DNA of 43,551 nt from positions 1 through 43,551 of the forward strand of contig JANNBJ010000191.1 of NCBI GenBank assembly GCA_031385325.1. Reading direction: 5' to 3'. The translations under genes were made by a program, and so were the position numbers. Positions 23,946 through 32,665 of the stretch are shown here, piece after piece; within the stretch, counting starts at the first letter, position 1, and each line of letters begins with the position of its first letter. The DNA comes from SYFY01 sp031385325. GTDB taxonomy: Bacteria; Pseudomonadota; Gammaproteobacteria; Pseudomonadales; Azotimanducaceae. The notes under the pieces were generated by a model, which saw only the letters and a list, made by a program, of their open reading frames with translations, was not told the origin of the DNA and searched no databases.

Positions 23946-25270
23946 GTAGTGATCGAACCGCCATCATCGGACTAGGTATCACAGGGCGCTCCTGTATCCG
24001 TCACTTGCAGGATCATGAGTTGATCGTTCTGGATACACGAGACAGTCCCGAATTGCTCCGCGATCTGCCGTCGCATCCAGCGCTTGAAGTGCGCACTGGC
24101 GTGCAGGAATTCGATTTCTCTGGTGTGGACCAGGTCATCGTCAGTCCAGGGGTTTCGCTTGACGTATCGCTGCTCGACCACGCACGACGAATCGGTGTGC
24201 CTTTGCGCAGCGACATTGAACTATTCATGGCTTCTGCAACAGCTCCGGTATTCGGCATTACCGGAACCAATGGCAAAAGCACAGTAACAGCCATGACCGG
24301 CGCGCTACTGGAAAAGTCAGGTTATCAGGTCAACGTTGGTGGCAATCTCGGCGAACCCGCGCTGGATCTACTGACAACCAATTGCGATTTCTACGTTCTG
24401 GAACTGTCCAGCTTTCAGCTCGAGCGGATGCAACCGGCCACGTTTGCCGGTGCAACGGTTCTCAATGTTACCGAGGATCACATAGATCGCCACGGCTCGC
24501 TGGAAGCCTATGGCGCGGTCAAGCGCACGATTTTCGATCGATCCGCCGTGTGCGCGTTCAACAGAGCAGATGGCCGCACGAAGCCCACATCGATTCCCGT
24601 CGGTCGGGTCACAAGCTTTGGACTCGACAGCCCTGGTCAGGGTGATTGGGGCCGCAGACTAACGAAGGGACAAACGTGGTTTGCCCGTGGTGACCGATGC
24701 CGATTGCAGACGGCCGAATTGACACTCTCAGGTCTGCACAATCAGGAAAATTTTCTCGCCGCGTGCGCAGTGCTGGACGACCTGTCGTTGCCTGACACAG
24801 CGTTGCACGCGGTTGCGACCGGGTTTTCTGGCTTGCCGCACCGTTGTGTATCGCTGGGTGAACGACGCGGTGTTCGTTATGTCAACGACAGCAAGGCGAC
24901 CAACGTTGGCGCAACGCTGGCTGCGGTGAATGGGATAGCGCCGACCCTGGTCACCAAGGGACGCATCGTGTTGCTGGCTGGGGGTGATGGCAAAGGCGCT
25001 GATTTTTCGCCGTTGCAGTCGCTGGCTCATTCCCTGCGGGGTGCGGTGTTGTATGGGCGAGACGCAGTCCGTATCGAAACTGCTATGCAAGGCGTCATTC
25101 CGACAGTGTGTGTGTCCAGTTTCGAAGACGCCATCGCCAGAGCGGCCGCGCTGGCAGAACCGGGTGATTGCGTATTACTGGCACCAGCCTGTGCAAGTCT
25201 CGACATGTTCGAAAACTACGGCGCACGAGGACGCCGCTTTGTAGAACTGGTGGAGGGATTGCCGGTATGA
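23942..25270 (+). CDS. murD: MurD, UDP-MurNAc-L-Ala:D-glutamate ligase
   Basis: This 442-residue ligase adds D-glutamate, the second residue of the stem peptide. Blocks are AIIGLGITGRSCIRHL (UDP-binding domain), ITGTNGKSTVTAM (ATP site), LELSSFQLERMQ, LNVTEDHIDRHGS, YVNDSKATNVGATLAA, GGDGKGADFSPL and LLAPACASLDMFENY. ATG 23942 is chosen because it gives six residues before the Rossmann strand, as in E. coli; GTG 23906 would add 12. It follows murE with neither murF nor mraY between, and overlaps ftsW by 4 bases. Confidence 0.96.
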   Translation: MSSDRTAIIGLGITGRSCIRHLQDHELIVLDTRDSPELLRDLPSHPALEVRTGVQEFDFSGVDQVIVSPGVSLDVSLLDHARRIGVPLRSDIELFMASATAPVFGITGTNGKSTVTAMTGALLEKSGYQVNVGGNLGEPALDLLTTNCDFYVLELSSFQLERMQPATFAGATVLNVTEDHIDRHGSLEAYGAVKRTIFDRSAVCAFNRADGRTKPTSIPVGRVTSFGLDSPGQGDWGRRLTKGQTWFARGDRCRLQTAELTLSGLHNQENFLAACAVLDDLSLPDTALHAVATGFSGLPHRCVSLGERRGVRYVNDSKATNVGATLAAVNGIAPTLVTKGRIVLLAGGDGKGADFSPLQSLAHSLRGAVLYGRDAVRIETAMQGVIPTVCVSSFEDAIARAAALAEPGDCVLLAPACASLDMFENYGARGRRFVELVEGLPV

Positions 25271-26439
25271 GTATCGCCATGCCGATTTCTGCATCCGCAT
25301 CGGGCCGCGAGCTCTTCGCCGCCAACACGCATGCGAGCTGGATGCTGCTCGCGTGGATTGCGCTGCTGACGCTTGGTGTTTGCATGGTTGCATCCTCTAC
25401 TGTTGCGGTTGCGCCGGGCTATTTGCAGCGACATCTGTTCTCGTTGTTGCTCGCGATGATCGCGTTTGGCTGTTGCCTTTTTATTCCATTGGAGTGGTCG
25501 AGTCGGTTGCATCGCTTTGCATTTCCGATCGCCGTGCTGGTTTGTTTGATGGTGTTCATTCCAGGATTCAGCGAATCAACCAAAGGAGCGCAGCGCTGGA
25601 TTCGTATAGGTAGCTTCTCCATACAGCCCAGTGAATTGGTCAAACCACTCGTCGTGCTCTATATCGCAGGTTACATGGAGCGATTTGGGCATCTGCTTGG
25701 AGATCGAACGTTCATACTTCTCAAGCCGGTACTGCTGGTGGGTTTGGTGTGCGCACTGCTGATCATTCAGCCGGACTTCGGTGGGGCTGTTGTGCTGGCC
25801 ACGGCGGTGTGGGGAGTCTTGTTTGTCGGTGGTGCACGATTGCGGCACTTTGTGCTCTTGATCGGCGTATGTGGCGCTTTGGCGGTGGTACTTGTTCTCA
25901 CCCAGGCCGAACGGATTCGGCGGGTTACTACCTTCCTGGATCCCTGGAAGGACGCCTACGGAGATGGCTATCAACTATCGCAGGCACTGATAGCCTTTGG
26001 TCGCGGCGAAATCACCGGTCTCGGATTGGGCGAAAGCGTTCAGAAGCTGTTCTACCTGCCCGAAGCTCACAACGACTTCATTGTCGCCGTCATTGCCGAA
26101 GAGCTCGGAGTTGTTGGGGTCTTTGGACTCATGTTTCTGTTTGTAGTCCTGGTAACCGGAATCTGGTCTCGGGCGCGTGAGCATCTGCGTCACGAGCGAC
26201 GCTTCATCGGTTATCTGTGTTACGGCATCGGTCTGCTCTTTGCGCTGCAGTTCATGGTCAATGTTGGTGTTTGTACGGGCGTATTGCCAACCAAAGGATT
26301 GACCCTGCCGTTCGTGAGCTATGGCGGGAACAGCTTGATTGTCTGCTGTGCAATGTTTGGTCTGGTCTTGCGAGGAGACATCGAAGCTGCCGCGGAGCCT
26401 CCACGCAGGGTGCGCGCGAGGAAGACACATCGTGGCTGA
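25267..26439 (+). CDS. ftsW: FtsW, septal SEDS glycosyltransferase
   Basis: This 390-residue polytopic protein of the SEDS family polymerises lipid II into septal glycan with FtsI. About ten hydrophobic segments are visible from residue 24 on. Family blocks are GAQRWIRIGSFSIQPSELVK, IQPDFGGAVV, GYQLSQALIAFGRG, LPEAHNDFIVAVIAEELG and GLTLPFVSYGG; the Asp in the PEAHNDF loop region is the conserved catalytic candidate. ATG 25267 forms an ATGA overlap with murD. It overlaps murC by 8 bases; the expected murG is missing between them. Confidence 0.95.
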   Translation: MSIAMPISASASGRELFAANTHASWMLLAWIALLTLGVCMVASSTVAVAPGYLQRHLFSLLLAMIAFGCCLFIPLEWSSRLHRFAFPIAVLVCLMVFIPGFSESTKGAQRWIRIGSFSIQPSELVKPLVVLYIAGYMERFGHLLGDRTFILLKPVLLVGLVCALLIIQPDFGGAVVLATAVWGVLFVGGARLRHFVLLIGVCGALAVVLVLTQAERIRRVTTFLDPWKDAYGDGYQLSQALIAFGRGEITGLGLGESVQKLFYLPEAHNDFIVAVIAEELGVVGVFGLMFLFVVLVTGIWSRAREHLRHERRFIGYLCYGIGLLFALQFMVNVGVCTGVLPTKGLTLPFVSYGGNSLIVCCAMFGLVLRGDIEAAAEPPRRVRARKTHRG

Positions 26440-27853
26440 AGTAGTGCGCTATAACGTGCCTGAAATGGGCCGAGTCCGACGAATTCACTTTGTTGGCATT
26501 GGTGGCGCAGGGATGTGCGGCATTGCAGAAGTTCTGTTGAACCAGGGTTACCAGGTCAGTGGCTCGGATCTGAGTGTCAGTGCCACCACGCGGCGCCTGC
26601 AGGGAATGGGCGCAACGGTTTTTGTCGGGCACGATGCGCGGCACCTGGGAGCCGTGGACGTCGTCGTCATATCGAGCGCGGTGGGTGCGGATAATCCGGA
26701 AGTGGTCCAGGCCCACGCCTCACGAATTCCCGTTATTCCGCGTGCAGAAATGCTGGGCGAACTGATGCGCTATCGGCATGGAATTGCCATTGCCGGAACC
26801 CATGGCAAAACGACGACCACCAGTCTGATTACCAGCATCTTCGAGTCTGCGGGGCTCGATCCAACGTTCGTAATCGGGGGCAGACTCAACAGTGCAGGAA
26901 CCAATGCTCGACTTGGGGCTGGTCGTTATCTGATCGCAGAAGCCGATGAAAGTGATGCATCGTTTCTGCACCTGCAACCAATGTCGGCAGTCATCACCAA
27001 TATTGATCGAGACCACATGGCCACCTATGGCCAGGACTTCAATCGTTTGTGCGATACCTTCATCGAGTTTGCACATCGACTCCCGTTTTACGGTACTGCG
27101 GTCGTCTGTATTGACGATGTGCAATTACGCAAATCATTGCCGAACATCTCGCGGCCCATGCTGACGTATGGTTTGAGTCAGGATGCTGAGTTCAGAGCCT
27201 TCGATATTCGTATTGATGGACTGCGATGGCAATTTCGAGCAGCGCGCCCACAGCGTAGCGATCTTGAAGTGGAACTCGCCATTCCAGGTGAACACAACGT
27301 CCGGAATGCACTGGCTGCGATTGCAATCGCGACCGACGAAGGGGTTGAGGACGCCGCGATCGTTGCTGGCTTGAAGACCTTTGCCGGAGTAGGTCGGCGA
27401 TTCCAGACTTATGAGGTGACCAGTACAAGTGGTCACGAAGCACTGCTCGTGGATGACTATGGTCATCATCCGACGGAAATTGATGCTGTTCTGTCCACCG
27501 CCCGCAAGGTCTGGCCAACTCGGCGCGTGTTAATGGTTTTCCAGCCGCATCGATACTCCCGCACACGAGATTTGTTCGACGAGTTCGTGCGCGTGCTATC
27601 CCAGGTGGACGCGCTAGTGATCCTCGAGGTGTATTCAGCGGGCGAGGAACCGGTCCCGGGTGCAGACGGAAAATCCCTGTGTCAGGGCTTGCGCGCACGC
27701 GGCGCGGTAGACCCGGTATTCGTCGCTTCCACCGCAGAGGCTTTTACAGTGTTGGACAACCTCATGCATGCCGACGATGTTGTCATCGTTCAAGGTGCAG
27801 GCAACGTCAGCCAGGTATCGAGAGAGCTGGTCGGAGATTGTTATGGTGTTTGA
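26432..27853 (+). CDS. murC: MurC, UDP-N-acetylmuramate:L-alanine ligase
   Basis: This 473-residue enzyme attaches L-alanine to UDP-MurNAc, starting the stem peptide. Blocks are IHFVGIGGAGMCGIAEVL, SGSDLSVS, IAGTHGKTTTTSLI (ATP site), FVIGGRLNSAGTNA, EADESDASFLHLQP, DDYGHHPTEI, QPHRYSRTRDLFDEF and EVYSAGEEPVPGAD. Start is GTG 26432, giving an amino terminus as long as in P. aeruginosa MurC. It overlaps ftsW by 8 bases and ftsQ by 11; ddlB, usually next, is absent. Confidence 0.96.
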   Translation: MAEVVRYNVPEMGRVRRIHFVGIGGAGMCGIAEVLLNQGYQVSGSDLSVSATTRRLQGMGATVFVGHDARHLGAVDVVVISSAVGADNPEVVQAHASRIPVIPRAEMLGELMRYRHGIAIAGTHGKTTTTSLITSIFESAGLDPTFVIGGRLNSAGTNARLGAGRYLIAEADESDASFLHLQPMSAVITNIDRDHMATYGQDFNRLCDTFIEFAHRLPFYGTAVVCIDDVQLRKSLPNISRPMLTYGLSQDAEFRAFDIRIDGLRWQFRAARPQRSDLEVELAIPGEHNVRNALAAIAIATDEGVEDAAIVAGLKTFAGVGRRFQTYEVTSTSGHEALLVDDYGHHPTEIDAVLSTARKVWPTRRVLMVFQPHRYSRTRDLFDEFVRVLSQVDALVILEVYSAGEEPVPGADGKSLCQGLRARGAVDPVFVASTAEAFTVLDNLMHADDVVIVQGAGNVSQVSRELVGDCYGV

Positions 27854-28550
27854 TCGATTCAGCTTGCTTGCTGCTGCGGTCTGGCTGGTTCTGCCAATTG
27901 CTGCGTTCGGAATTTGGCAAGTGCTCGATAAGCCAATCGAAATTGTTCATGTCGGAAGCGAGTTGACACCAGCCGAGCGAGAGGCAGTAGTCAGCGCCGT
28001 TCGCAATACCATCGATGGCGGCATCCTGAGCACTGACATCGACGATGTTGCGTCGGCGCTTCGCAGTCTGTCGTGGCCGCGTACTGCGGAAGTTCGGCGT
28101 GTGTGGCCCGACAAACTGGAAGTGGATGTGACCAAGGTCAATGTGATTGCACGCTGGCAGACAGACAGCTATCTGACGTCCACTGGTTCCGTTGTCAAGG
28201 TACCCGTCGAGGTCACCAATCTGCCACTGCTGGATTGTGCAATTGCAACGCCAGCAGAAGCGATGGAAATGTATGGGACGTTGCGTGACATCGCCACCGC
28301 TGAATCGCTGGTGCTGACCGAGCTTGGCCAAAATCGTATAGGCGAGTGGCGGATCCGGTTCGCCAATCAATTAACGGTCAATCTGGGAGCAGAAAAAGTC
28401 GTGGAGCGCATGCACAGATTTGCGCATACCTATCGCAATTCTGCGTCTCTGGGAGCGGGCACGCTCGCCCATGTCGATACCCGGTATCCCAATGGTGTGG
28501 CCATTCGTTTCAACGAGCTGTTGGCAGACGGCGCAACGGTGAATAACTGA
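27843..28550 (+). CDS. ftsQ: FtsQ, divisome POTRA-domain protein
   Basis: This 235-residue bitopic protein has a short cytoplasmic tail, a membrane anchor at about residues 7-25 and a periplasmic POTRA domain (about 35-105, IEIVHVGSELTPAEREAV through VRRVWPDKLEVDV), followed by the FtsQ beta domain (TGSVVKVP, LPLLDC). FtsQ joins early and late divisome parts through FtsL and FtsB. ATG 27843 is chosen because the membrane anchor follows immediately; it lies inside the murC end. It ends one base before ftsA. Confidence 0.93.
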   Translation: MVFDRFSLLAAAVWLVLPIAAFGIWQVLDKPIEIVHVGSELTPAEREAVVSAVRNTIDGGILSTDIDDVASALRSLSWPRTAEVRRVWPDKLEVDVTKVNVIARWQTDSYLTSTGSVVKVPVEVTNLPLLDCAIATPAEAMEMYGTLRDIATAESLVLTELGQNRIGEWRIRFANQLTVNLGAEKVVERMHRFAHTYRNSASLGAGTLAHVDTRYPNGVAIRFNELLADGATVNN

Positions 28551-28551
28551 C

Positions 28552-29799
28552 ATGGTGAGGTCATTGAAGTCGAGATCAGAGTCAACCAGCGAGAAAATCG
28601 TCGCTCTCGACATTGGCACCAACAAGGTGGTGGCAATCGTTGCCGAAATTACAGCTGATGGACAGATCGAGATCATCGGCATCGGATCGCATCCGTCGCA
28701 CGGCCTGAAAAAGGGCGTGGTAGTGAACATCGAGTCGACAGTGCAGAGCATTCAGCGCGCTGTTGAAGAAGCCGAGCTGATGGCGGGCTGCCGAATACAG
28801 TCGGTCTATGCGGGGATCGCAGGCAGTCACATTCGCAGCATCAACTCACACGGGAATGTTGCCGTTCGAGAAAGAGAGGTCACTCGTCAGGACATCGAGC
28901 GCGTGCTCGACGCGGCACAGGCAATGGCGATTCCGGCGGACCAGCGAATATTGCATGTACTGCCCCAGGAGTACGTGATTGACCACCAGGATGGCGTTCG
29001 TGAGCCACTGGGTATGTCTGGCGTGCGCCTCGAAGCCAGAGTTCATATGGTGACCTGTGCAGTCAACGCTTCCCAGAACATTGAAAAGTGTATTGAGCGG
29101 TGTGGGCTTCGAGTCAACGACATCATTCTCGAACAGCTGGCCTCCAGCTATGCAGTACTTACGGATGACGAACGCGATCTTGGCGTTTGTCTGGTTGACA
29201 TAGGCGGTGGGACGACGGACATCGCGGTGTTCACAGATGGCGCCATACGTCACACTGCAGTCATTCCGATTGCGGGCGATCAGGTCACCAACGATATCGC
29301 TATGGCGCTGCGAACGCCGACCCAAAGCGCGGAAGAGGTGAAGATCAAGTACGCGTGCGCTCTGGCCCAGCTGGCTGGACCAGATGAGATGATCAAGGTA
29401 CCAGGAGTGGGGGACAAACCGTCCAGGGAATTGTCACGTCAGGCTCTGGCAGAAGTGGTGGAACCACGCTACGACGAATTGTTTGGTCTGATTCAGGATG
29501 AACTTCGACGCAGTGGCTTTGAAAATCTGATCGCAGCAGGTGTGGTTTTGACTGGAGGCGCTTCCAAAATGGAGGGCGTCATCGAGCTGGCAGAAGAGAT
29601 TTTTCATGTACCGGTGAGTCTGGGAATACCTCGGTACGTGCAGGGATTGAAGGACATCGTACGCAATCCGATCTACGCCACCAGCGTGGGTCTGTTGTTG
29701 TACGGAAAGGAACGAGAAGAAGAAGCAGCAGGACGCCAGAAGCGTCCCGGTGGGGGGACGTGGAACAGGTTCAGGAATTGGCTCGGGGAAAATTTTTAG
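28552..29799 (+). CDS. ftsA: FtsA, actin-like divisome tether
   Basis: This 415-residue cytoplasmic actin-fold ATPase anchors FtsZ to the membrane and recruits later proteins. The phosphate-1 block IVALDIGTNKVVAIVAE, the 1C domain (GVVVNIESTVQSIQRAVEEAE), the phosphate-2 block VDIGGGTTDIAVF and the adenosine block GVVLTGGASKMEG are present. The last residues (WNRFRNWLGENF) form the amphipathic membrane-targeting helix, preceded by a charged linker. Length is typical (E. coli 420). Confidence 0.96.
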   Translation: MVRSLKSRSESTSEKIVALDIGTNKVVAIVAEITADGQIEIIGIGSHPSHGLKKGVVVNIESTVQSIQRAVEEAELMAGCRIQSVYAGIAGSHIRSINSHGNVAVREREVTRQDIERVLDAAQAMAIPADQRILHVLPQEYVIDHQDGVREPLGMSGVRLEARVHMVTCAVNASQNIEKCIERCGLRVNDIILEQLASSYAVLTDDERDLGVCLVDIGGGTTDIAVFTDGAIRHTAVIPIAGDQVTNDIAMALRTPTQSAEEVKIKYACALAQLAGPDEMIKVPGVGDKPSRELSRQALAEVVEPRYDELFGLIQDELRRSGFENLIAAGVVLTGGASKMEGVIELAEEIFHVPVSLGIPRYVQGLKDIVRNPIYATSVGLLLYGKEREEEAAGRQKRPGGGTWNRFRNWLGENF

Positions 29800-29806
29800 G
29801 AAGGAG
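29800..29806 (+). promoter_or_regulatory. Strong ribosome-binding site of ftsZ
   Basis: The ftsA-ftsZ gap reads AGGAAGGAG directly after the ftsA TAG, with AAGGAG (29801-29806) five bases from the ftsZ ATG. It is among the strongest Shine-Dalgarno matches in the cluster and fits the high FtsZ to FtsA ratio seen in bacteria. Confidence 0.75.
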
Positions 29807-29811
29807 ACTAT

Positions 29812-30987
29812 ATGGGCGATATGTTTGAACTAGTTGACGGCGCGCCACAGAACGCTGTGATCAAGGTGATAGGGGTTGGTGGCGGTGGTGGTAATGCGGT
29901 TCAGCACATGCTTCGACGGCATGTGGAAGGGGTAGAGTTCATTGCGGCGAACACTGACGCACAGGCGCTCAATGCGCTGGATGCAAAGACCACGCTGCAT
30001 ATCGGTAATTCGATCACCAAGGGCCTCGGCGCTGGTGCCAACCCGGAAGTCGGTCGTCAGGCGGCGCTTGAAGATCGTGATCGCATTGTCGAAGTATTGA
30101 CCGGTGCGGACATGGTCTTCATTACGGCTGGAATGGGCGGTGGTACTGGTACGGGCGCCGCACCGGTCATCGCGCAGATTGCCAAGGATCTGGGGATTCT
30201 GACCGTCGCCGTTGTGACTCGTCCGTTCCGGTTTGAACGGCGAGACAAGGTGGCCGAGAGGGGTGTTCTGGAGTTGGGTCAGATCGTGGATTCGCTGATC
30301 ACGATTCCAAACGAGCGGCTGTTGTCAGTTTTGGGCGAGCGCACCACGATGCTGGACGCCTTTGGCTCTGCCAATGACGTGCTGCTTGGCGCGGTGCAAG
30401 GTATCGCCGATCTCATCATTCGTCCCGGCCTGATCAATGTCGACTTTGCCGATGTGCGTGCCGTGATGAAGGAAATGGGCATGGCGATGATGGGAACCGG
30501 CTGCGCAAGTGGCGACAATCGTGCCCGCGATGCCGCGGAAGCGGCCATCCGGAGTCCGTTGCTGGATGACGTCAATCTGCAGGGCGCACGTGGAATACTG
30601 GTGAATATCACGGCTGGACCTGATCTCAACATCGGTGAGTTCATTCAGGTCGGCAACACCATCGAAGAGTTCGCCTCGGAGAACGCGATGGTGGTGGTGG
30701 GAACGGTAATCGACCCTGATATCGGTGACGCGATGAAGGTAACCGTGGTGGCTACTGGGTTGGGTGAGCCTCGCCTGCCCAATGTGGTGGTGGACAACAC
30801 AGGTATGCAGCCTCGCTCTCCCGGATCGCCAGGCGAGCCCGACTACAAAAATCTGGACAAACCGGCATACACGCGGCCGAGCAGACACGCAACGACGGCG
30901 CGAGAAACGAGCAATAATGGTGAGCAGCTTCGGGAAGATCTCGATTATCTCGATGTCCCAGCGTTTCTGCGCCGTCAGGCCAACTGA
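29812..30987 (+). CDS. ftsZ: FtsZ, tubulin-like cell division GTPase
   Basis: This 391-residue GTPase polymerises into the Z-ring at mid-cell. Blocks are IKVIGVGGGGGNAVQHM, AANTDAQAL, the tubulin signature GGGTGTGAAPVIAQ, PFRFERRDK, the synergy-loop segment NVDFADVRAVM and a short variable linker. The conserved end peptide LDVPAFLRRQA binds FtsA, ZipA and other partners. Length fits the family (E. coli 383). It starts 12 bases after ftsA and is followed by a 363-base gap, unlike the tight spacing upstream, so the transcription unit probably ends here. Confidence 0.97.
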   Translation: MGDMFELVDGAPQNAVIKVIGVGGGGGNAVQHMLRRHVEGVEFIAANTDAQALNALDAKTTLHIGNSITKGLGAGANPEVGRQAALEDRDRIVEVLTGADMVFITAGMGGGTGTGAAPVIAQIAKDLGILTVAVVTRPFRFERRDKVAERGVLELGQIVDSLITIPNERLLSVLGERTTMLDAFGSANDVLLGAVQGIADLIIRPGLINVDFADVRAVMKEMGMAMMGTGCASGDNRARDAAEAAIRSPLLDDVNLQGARGILVNITAGPDLNIGEFIQVGNTIEEFASENAMVVVGTVIDPDIGDAMKVTVVATGLGEPRLPNVVVDNTGMQPRSPGSPGEPDYKNLDKPAYTRPSRHATTARETSNNGEQLREDLDYLDVPAFLRRQAN

Positions 30988-31035
30988 TTGACCTGTTCGA
31001 GAGCGAAGTCGTCCAGACCACCGGCGGTGGGCTAA

Positions 31036-31058
31036 CAGGCTGCTCAACAGGCAGCCTG
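31036..31058 (+). other. Hairpin downstream of ftsZ
   Basis: CAGGCTGC (31036-31043) and GCAGCCTG (31051-31058) pair perfectly over 8 bp with a 7-base loop, 48 bases after the ftsZ stop. No T-run follows. It may be a processed or Rho-assisted 3' end of the division operon. A second hairpin, CAGCATG (31182-31188) with CATGCTG (31196-31202), lies further on. The rest of the 30988-31254 stretch shows no gene that I can support. Confidence 0.4.
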
Positions 31059-31254
31059 ATGACTCGGGGAGCGACGGCATAGAACTGGCATCAAACACGC
31101 GAGTGCTTGGTGCGAAAGCGTCTGGCTGTGATCTGGAAGCGTTGAAGAACTCCGCCGTGTTTTTCAACCTCCAGTGTCCTTCAGCATGTTGGCAGCATGC
31201 TGGACGGTTCTTGAGGGGGGAAGTAGGCTCTGGCGTAGGGAAATGCCCCGTCGT

Positions 31255-31283
31255 CTGACGCTCGGCGATTTCGCTGTTAAGAT
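31255..31283 (+). promoter_or_regulatory. Candidate promoter of lpxC
   Basis: CTGACG (31255-31260) and TAAGAT (31278-31283) are separated by 17 bases, a fair sigma-70 match. Transcription would start near 31290, giving a leader of about 60 bases. A separate promoter for lpxC after the ftsZ gap is usual in gammaproteobacteria. The match was found by eye. Confidence 0.45.
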
Positions 31284-31350
31284 GCGCCGCCCCGCTTGCC
31301 TTTTCCCTATTTCGTCAAAGGACCGTGTCCTCCCAAATGACCATGAGTCG

Positions 31351-32274
31351 ATGACCGTCTCGATCAAACAACACACTCTGAAGAACTGCATCCGGGCCAC
31401 GGGTGTAGGACTGCATACGGGTGAAAAGGTCTTCATGACCTTGCGTCCGGCTGCACCTGACGCCGGCGTCGTTTTTGTGCGCACGGATCTGAAACCGAAT
31501 GTGGAAATTCCTGCCCGGGTAGAACACGTTGGCGACACGATGTTTGCCACGACATTGGCGACCGGAGCGGTGTCGATCGCGACGGTGGAACATCTGCTTT
31601 CAGCGTTGGCGGGATTGAGTATCGATAACGCAGTGATAGAAGTCAGTGCGGGCGAACTGCCAATCATGGATGGCAGCGCCAGTCCGTTCGTGTTCCTGTT
31701 GCAATCCGCGGGATTGGAAATGCAGGATACACCGCGCCGTTTCCTGCGCATCAAAAGGGCGGTTACCGTGCGGGAAGGAGAAGTGGCCGCGTCCCTTGGT
31801 CCGTACGATGGCTTTCGACTCGACTATACGTTGGTGTATGACCACCCGGTGTTCAATCGGCACGCGGCAACTGCACGGGTCGAACTGTCCCCCACTTCTT
31901 ATGTGAAAGAAGTCGCCAGAGCCAGAACATTTGGATTTCTTGCGGATTACGAGCGTTTGCGTGGAATGAATCTGGTGCGTGGTGGAAGCCTCGCCAATGC
32001 AGTAGTGGTTGATGAGAACCGAATCCTCAACGAAGAAGGCCTTCGGTTGGCTGACGAATTCGTCAAGCACAAGATCCTTGATGCGATTGGGGATCTATAC
32101 CTGCTGGGGGCTCCGCTCATCGGCTCATTTCAGGGTATCCGATCAGGTCACCGAATAAACAATCTGCTGTTGCGAAAGTTGCTCAGCAGCCCTGATGCAT
32201 TTGAGTACGTCACTTTTGACAGCGAGCAATCGTTGCCGCCAGGTCTGCTTCGGACGGGTACGGACCTCGAGTAG
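31351..32274 (+). CDS. lpxC: LpxC, UDP-3-O-acyl-N-acetylglucosamine deacetylase
   Basis: This 307-residue zinc enzyme catalyses the committed step of lipid A synthesis. Blocks are IKQHTLKNCIRATGVGLHTG, TVEHLLSALAGLSIDNAVIE (first zinc His), PIMDGSASPFVFLL, RARTFGFLADYE, and DEFVKHKILDAIGDLYLLG with the second zinc His and the Asp. ATG 31351 is chosen because it begins four residues before the conserved start and matches the E. coli length (305). No strong ribosome site precedes it. It converges on dciA with 12 bases between. Confidence 0.96.
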   Translation: MTVSIKQHTLKNCIRATGVGLHTGEKVFMTLRPAAPDAGVVFVRTDLKPNVEIPARVEHVGDTMFATTLATGAVSIATVEHLLSALAGLSIDNAVIEVSAGELPIMDGSASPFVFLLQSAGLEMQDTPRRFLRIKRAVTVREGEVAASLGPYDGFRLDYTLVYDHPVFNRHAATARVELSPTSYVKEVARARTFGFLADYERLRGMNLVRGGSLANAVVVDENRILNEEGLRLADEFVKHKILDAIGDLYLLGAPLIGSFQGIRSGHRINNLLLRKLLSSPDAFEYVTFDSEQSLPPGLLRTGTDLE

Positions 32275-32286
32275 GAAGTTCGGGAT

Positions 32287-32625
32287 TCAGGCCGAGAGAA
32301 TTTGAATCTTGAGACTGCTGACGCCGCTGAAGTCCGATAGCTGCCCTAGATCCGAGATGATTTCAGGTCCGATGAACCGCAGTCGCGTCGCTGCGGCAGC
32401 GGTACGACAACCGATAACCAGCACCGTGCCCTGTACTGCGATGACGCGACAATCCTGTCTGATTCCGTCTGGCAGCACTACCCTTAACGCACGAGTCCAG
32501 CTGACTTGCGCCTCGGCCTGGTTCAGCAGATTCCGTAAAACTGAACGATGAGGGTGGTCAGGCGCCAGCAGATGTTCTATCTTCGGGTTGGGGAATGACC
32601 CGGAGGGGGGGCGGTTCGAATGCAT
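32287..32625 (-). CDS. dciA: DciA-like DUF721 protein
   Basis: This 112-residue protein of the DUF721 family is encoded opposite its neighbours. DciA is the replicative-helicase (DnaB) loader-like operator in bacteria that lack DnaC; this identification rests on family resemblance (SVLRNLLNQAEAQ, TRALRVVLPDGI, VLVIGCRTAAAATRLRF) and on its place between lpxC and an M23 peptidase gene upstream of secA, the known Pseudomonas position. The frame is open upstream, but extending it would overlap the divergent gene; start 32625 gives a normal length. Confidence 0.8.
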   Translation of the reverse strand: MHSNRPPSGSFPNPKIEHLLAPDHPHRSVLRNLLNQAEAQVSWTRALRVVLPDGIRQDCRVIAVQGTVLVIGCRTAAAATRLRFIGPEIISDLGQLSDFSGVSSLKIQILSA

Positions 32626-32665
32626 CGGACTGACTCCGTAGGACAAAAACAAGAACGGTCGTCTG

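Noticed and set aside
30325..31167. 280-codon minus-strand frame across ftsZ and its downstream gap
   Set aside because: Antisense to ftsZ, no recognisable motif, no ribosome site.
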